Positions 37,851-40,275 of a stretch of 40,275 nucleotides of DNA are shown here, piece by piece. This stretch comes from JBDSRX01 sp047445235. Lineage in GTDB: Bacteria > Patescibacteriota > Dojkabacteria > J137. Where the stretch lies: the NCBI GenBank assembly GCA_047445235.1, contig JBLGEO010000045.1:1-40275 (forward strand), written 5' to 3'. The translations under genes and the position numbers were made by a program. Under the pieces are notes generated by a model. The model was not told the origin of the DNA and ran no database searches. It saw only the letters and a list, made by a program, of their open reading frames with translations. Position 1 is the stretch's first letter, and every line of letters begins with the position of its first letter.

Positions 37851-39131
37851 ATGTCTTCATTAGTAATAGAAGGTGGTCACCCATTAAAAGGTACTGTGAC
37901 ACCTATGCCAAATAAAAATTCCATTTTAAAGATTATTCCTGCTGCTGTTTTAGCAGATGCACCGGTAATTATCCACAATGTTCCAAAGAGTACTTCTGTT
38001 AGAGTTCTTCTACAGATTTTTAAACAGCTCGGAGGAAAAGTTGCATATCTAAAAGACAATACTATTAGGTTAGATGGAACAACTATAGATACTTCTGCAG
38101 TCGATGAGGTATTAGCCGGAAAGGAAAGATCTTCTTTCTTATTCTTGGGCCCATTGGTTTCTAGATTTGGAAAAGCTTCAATTAGAGATGGAGGTGGATG
38201 TAAATTAGGAAACAGACCACTCGACACCTTATTCCAAGGTCTAAGAGGTTTGGGAGTTGAGGTTGATAGTGGAGATGGGTATAAGATTAGTGCAAAAGAA
38301 TTAAGAGGAGATAAGATATGGCTATTAGAAGCTTCTGTTACTGGAACTGAAAATCTTGTTCTTGCTGCTGTTAAAGCAAAAGGAACTACAGTAATTTACA
38401 ATGCTGCCTGTGAACCACATACTCAAGATCTTTGTAATTTCTTAGTTTCAGTTGGTGCAAAAATTTCTGGAATTGGAACTAATCAATTAACTATAGAGGG
38501 TGTTGATAACCTAAGTGGAGGAGAATGGACTATTATTTCTGACCATGTAGATATTGGAGGTTTGATAGTTACGGCTCTAGTTACTGATGGTGAAATAACA
38601 ATTAAGAACGCAATTCCTCAGCACATGACTCAAATTATTAATTACTTTAGAAAGTTAAACGCAAAAATTAAAATCCAAGGTGAGGATATCTTTATCCCAA
38701 GCGGACAGAATCTTGTTGCAAAGAAGAATATAAAAGGCGACATGGATAAAATTAATGACCTTCCATGGCCAGGATTCCCTGTAGATTTAATTCCACAGGC
38801 TTTAGTTTTAGCACTTAAAGCAAAAGGAGAGATTAGAGTTTACTCAACTCTATACGAGGTTCAGTTAATTGAATTATTCTCTGAGTTATTTAAGATGAAT
38901 GCAAAGATGACAATGGGTAATCCAAACATGATTATTACTTATGGACCAGTAGATTTTGTTGGGACAAAGGTAAATTCTTCTACGATTTTGCAATGTACTC
39001 ATGCATTAGTCCTTGCCGCTCTTGCTGCAAAAGGTAAGACTACAATTGATAATGCAGATATTATATATAGAAGATTCCCAGAGATTGTCCAAACTTTAAC
39101 TGCACTTGGTGCAAAAATAGAGAAAGCATAA
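37851..39131 (+). CDS. murA: MurA-like UDP-GlcNAc 1-carboxyvinyltransferase, divergent
   Basis: MurA performs the first committed step of peptidoglycan synthesis, adding enolpyruvate to UDP-GlcNAc in the cytosol. Kept here are Lys22-Asn23 (MPNKNS), Arg93, the PEP-attacking Cys117 in GGGCKLGNRP with Arg122, Asp312 in PWPGFPVD, and a C-terminal YRRF that aligns with the DRGY Arg. By eye, Gln338 and Gln381 replace arginines equivalent to E. coli Arg331 and Arg371, Ile replaces Asp369, and DRIEAGT becomes DHVDIGG. The length (426 aa) is normal. It may be a second, specialised MurA paralogue. The downstream gene overlaps its stop by one base, so they are translationally coupled. Confidence 0.85.
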   Translation: MSSLVIEGGHPLKGTVTPMPNKNSILKIIPAAVLADAPVIIHNVPKSTSVRVLLQIFKQLGGKVAYLKDNTIRLDGTTIDTSAVDEVLAGKERSSFLFLGPLVSRFGKASIRDGGGCKLGNRPLDTLFQGLRGLGVEVDSGDGYKISAKELRGDKIWLLEASVTGTENLVLAAVKAKGTTVIYNAACEPHTQDLCNFLVSVGAKISGIGTNQLTIEGVDNLSGGEWTIISDHVDIGGLIVTALVTDGEITIKNAIPQHMTQIINYFRKLNAKIKIQGEDIFIPSGQNLVAKKNIKGDMDKINDLPWPGFPVDLIPQALVLALKAKGEIRVYSTLYEVQLIELFSELFKMNAKMTMGNPNMIITYGPVDFVGTKVNSSTILQCTHALVLAALAAKGKTTIDNADIIYRRFPEIVQTLTALGAKIEKA

Positions 39132-39688
39132 TGCAAGAGCAGATTACTCAACCACAACAACCGAAGGAAGTTGTTATTGAGAAATATTTTGGTACAAAAT
39201 ATTTCCTAAGGAAACCTGTAAAACTTTCCGATGGGGATGTTACTTTAGTAGAACCACTTTCCCTTCAAGAGTTCGAAAAAGAAGTATCTCAAACAATTAA
39301 GGAGATGCTTTTGCCACTAGGTTTTACTTTTCCAGATACATATCCAATTCTTTGGCTTTATTGCTCTTATGCAAATCCAAGTCTTTTAAGAAAGGCCTAT
39401 TTTAAGAATAACTACCCGCATACACTACAGAACCTATTGATTAAATACTACAAACAAGAGGATGGAAGAAATGTTGTTGAAGTCTCTGGAATATTCGGTC
39501 ATAACGTTGCAGTTGGTAAATTTTACTTTGATGATAATAGTGAAAATTTAGGGAAAGAACTGGCCGTTGAGTCAATTGCTCAGACAGATGAAGAAGAACT
39601 TTTGGCAGATCTTTCTAGAAGACAAGCCCATTGGATTGCGTATATGGAACAAATGAGACCTTTACATTTTGGCTCAATTTTTGACTAA
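39131..39688 (+). CDS. Hypothetical protein, 185 aa, coupled to murA
   Basis: I do not recognise this protein. ATG shares its A with the murA stop (TAATG), so it is very likely co-translated with MurA. It appears cytosolic, with no signal or membrane segment. The N-terminus is Gln/Pro-rich (MQEQITQPQQPKEV). A body follows with FEKEVSQTIKEMLLPLGFTF, an aromatic PILWLYCSYANPSLL stretch and a beta-like VVEVSGIFGHNVAVGKFYF segment. It ends in an acidic helix and HWIAYMEQMRPLHFGSIFD. A role near the cell wall pathway is suggested only by position. Confidence 0.78.
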   Translation: MQEQITQPQQPKEVVIEKYFGTKYFLRKPVKLSDGDVTLVEPLSLQEFEKEVSQTIKEMLLPLGFTFPDTYPILWLYCSYANPSLLRKAYFKNNYPHTLQNLLIKYYKQEDGRNVVEVSGIFGHNVAVGKFYFDDNSENLGKELAVESIAQTDEEELLADLSRRQAHWIAYMEQMRPLHFGSIFD

Positions 39689-39773
39689 TAAAATATATGA
39701 AGTTAATTTTAGAGAAATTGGTAGTTATAAGCCACAAGCGTTAGAATTGTTAAATACTTATAAATAAAAGTCT

Positions 39774-40275
39774 ATGAAAAATTTACGAGATGCTCCAGCA
39801 GTTGTAATAGCATTTGTATATATGTTGGTAAGCCTACCGAATATGATTTTCTCAATACCAGGATTATTTTCTTCAATTAATTTTTCTGGTTTTAGAATTA
39901 GCTTTGACCTTGGATCACCTATTTCGTCTTTGCTTTCTTTTGTTAGTCTAATTAGTAAATTTGGATTAATCTTACCAGTAATGTTTTTTATAGTGTCGCT
40001 TATATTCTGTATTATATTTAGCGCTAGAAAAGTAAATAGTTTAATTGTTTATTACATAATTTCTATCTTTGTAATAATTTTTGCAGACATGGATATATTC
40101 CTATTCACCTCCGGAAGGGGATATATAAATTATGCTGATACACTGGGTGGATCTTTATACACAAATTACCCCGTAATTAATAGTTCAGAAATACTTACAC
40201 TATTAACATCTATAACCTCAATTATCTTTATGATAACTGTTATCTATTTCCTAAGCAGGTATAAAAACTTAGGTA
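39774..40275 (+). CDS. Multi-pass membrane protein, truncated by window end
   Basis: A frame starting ATGAAAAATTTACGAGATGC is open for 167 codons to the last base of the window. The product has hydrophobic segments at about residues 9-33 (VVIAFVYMLVSLPNMIFSIPG), 50-82 (two close stretches: SSLLSFVSLISKFGLIL and VMFFIVSLIFCIIFSA), 89-108 (LIVYYIISIFVIIFADMDIF) and 143-160 (ILTLLTSITSIIFMITVIYF). That gives at least four to five helices. No family is recognised and the C-terminus lies outside the window. It starts 85 bases after the previous gene without a clear Shine-Dalgarno site. Confidence 0.7.
   Translation, partial: MKNLRDAPAVVIAFVYMLVSLPNMIFSIPGLFSSINFSGFRISFDLGSPISSLLSFVSLISKFGLILPVMFFIVSLIFCIIFSARKVNSLIVYYIISIFVIIFADMDIFLFTSGRGYINYADTLGGSLYTNYPVINSSEILTLLTSITSIIFMITVIYFLSRYKNLG

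Noticed and set aside
39697..39744. Short frame MKLILEKLVVISHKR between two genes
   Set aside because: It has only 15 codons, no Shine-Dalgarno site and no recognisable product.
1..40275. Insertion sequences, prophage or integrase genes
   Set aside because: No transposase, integrase or phage structural gene is recognisable. Only the short REP-like hairpins suggest mobility.

Overview
The window is AT-rich and uses the standard genetic code: TAA, TAG and TGA all end good genes, and Trp is TGG. Its gene content fits a small-genome Patescibacteria/CPR bacterium. The main clue is an alanyl-tRNA synthetase that stops straight after the editing domain, with no C-terminal C-Ala domain. Others are cramped, often overlapping housekeeping genes, many unrecognisable small genes, few clear Shine-Dalgarno sites and a very large modular surface protein. 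The phylum is an inference; no rRNA gene is present.

Layout. 1-2093 (+): the 3' part of alaS, an unknown gene, and a stand-alone N-terminal domain of a prepilin peptidase. 2183-4850 (-): a P-loop nucleotide kinase, a UvrB that ends after helicase motif III, and a PP2C-like phosphatase. 5028-6696 (+): two unknown genes behind a perfect TTGACA-N17-TATAAT promoter whose -35 lies in a palindrome. 6693-7370 (-): endonuclease III. 7484-8008 (+): a SpoIIAA/STAS-like protein and tRNA-Phe.

8312-33417 (+) is a surface locus filling well over half the window. It starts with an 18.8-kb gene for a 6281-residue protein. This is followed by a single-pass membrane protein with one Ig-like domain outside and a Pro/Gln-rich tail inside, a 1497-residue secreted Ig-repeat protein, and a membrane-anchored TPR protein. 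The giant protein has an N-terminal membrane anchor and then a beta-rich domain. Next come five copies of an IPT/TIG domain each split by a roughly 275-residue glycine-rich domain, three plain TIG domains, and a ninth TIG split by a different glycine-rich insert. About 24 Ig-like modules with a YYKD signature follow, then an Fn3-like domain and two C-terminal tandem repeats. The likely role is adhesion or host contact, but this is inference.

33461-35819 (-): a membrane-anchored HEXXH putative metallopeptidase and a ferric-reductase/NADPH-oxidase-like flavocytochrome. 35979-40275 (+): a membrane-anchored Cys-rich protein, tRNA-Val, a YdeI/OmdA family protein, a divergent MurA paralogue overlapping an unknown gene, and a truncated membrane protein at the window edge.

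Short REP-like hairpins lie in the 36.7-36.8 kb and 37.55-37.61 kb gaps. One copy of the same family sits in frame inside the alaS coding sequence.
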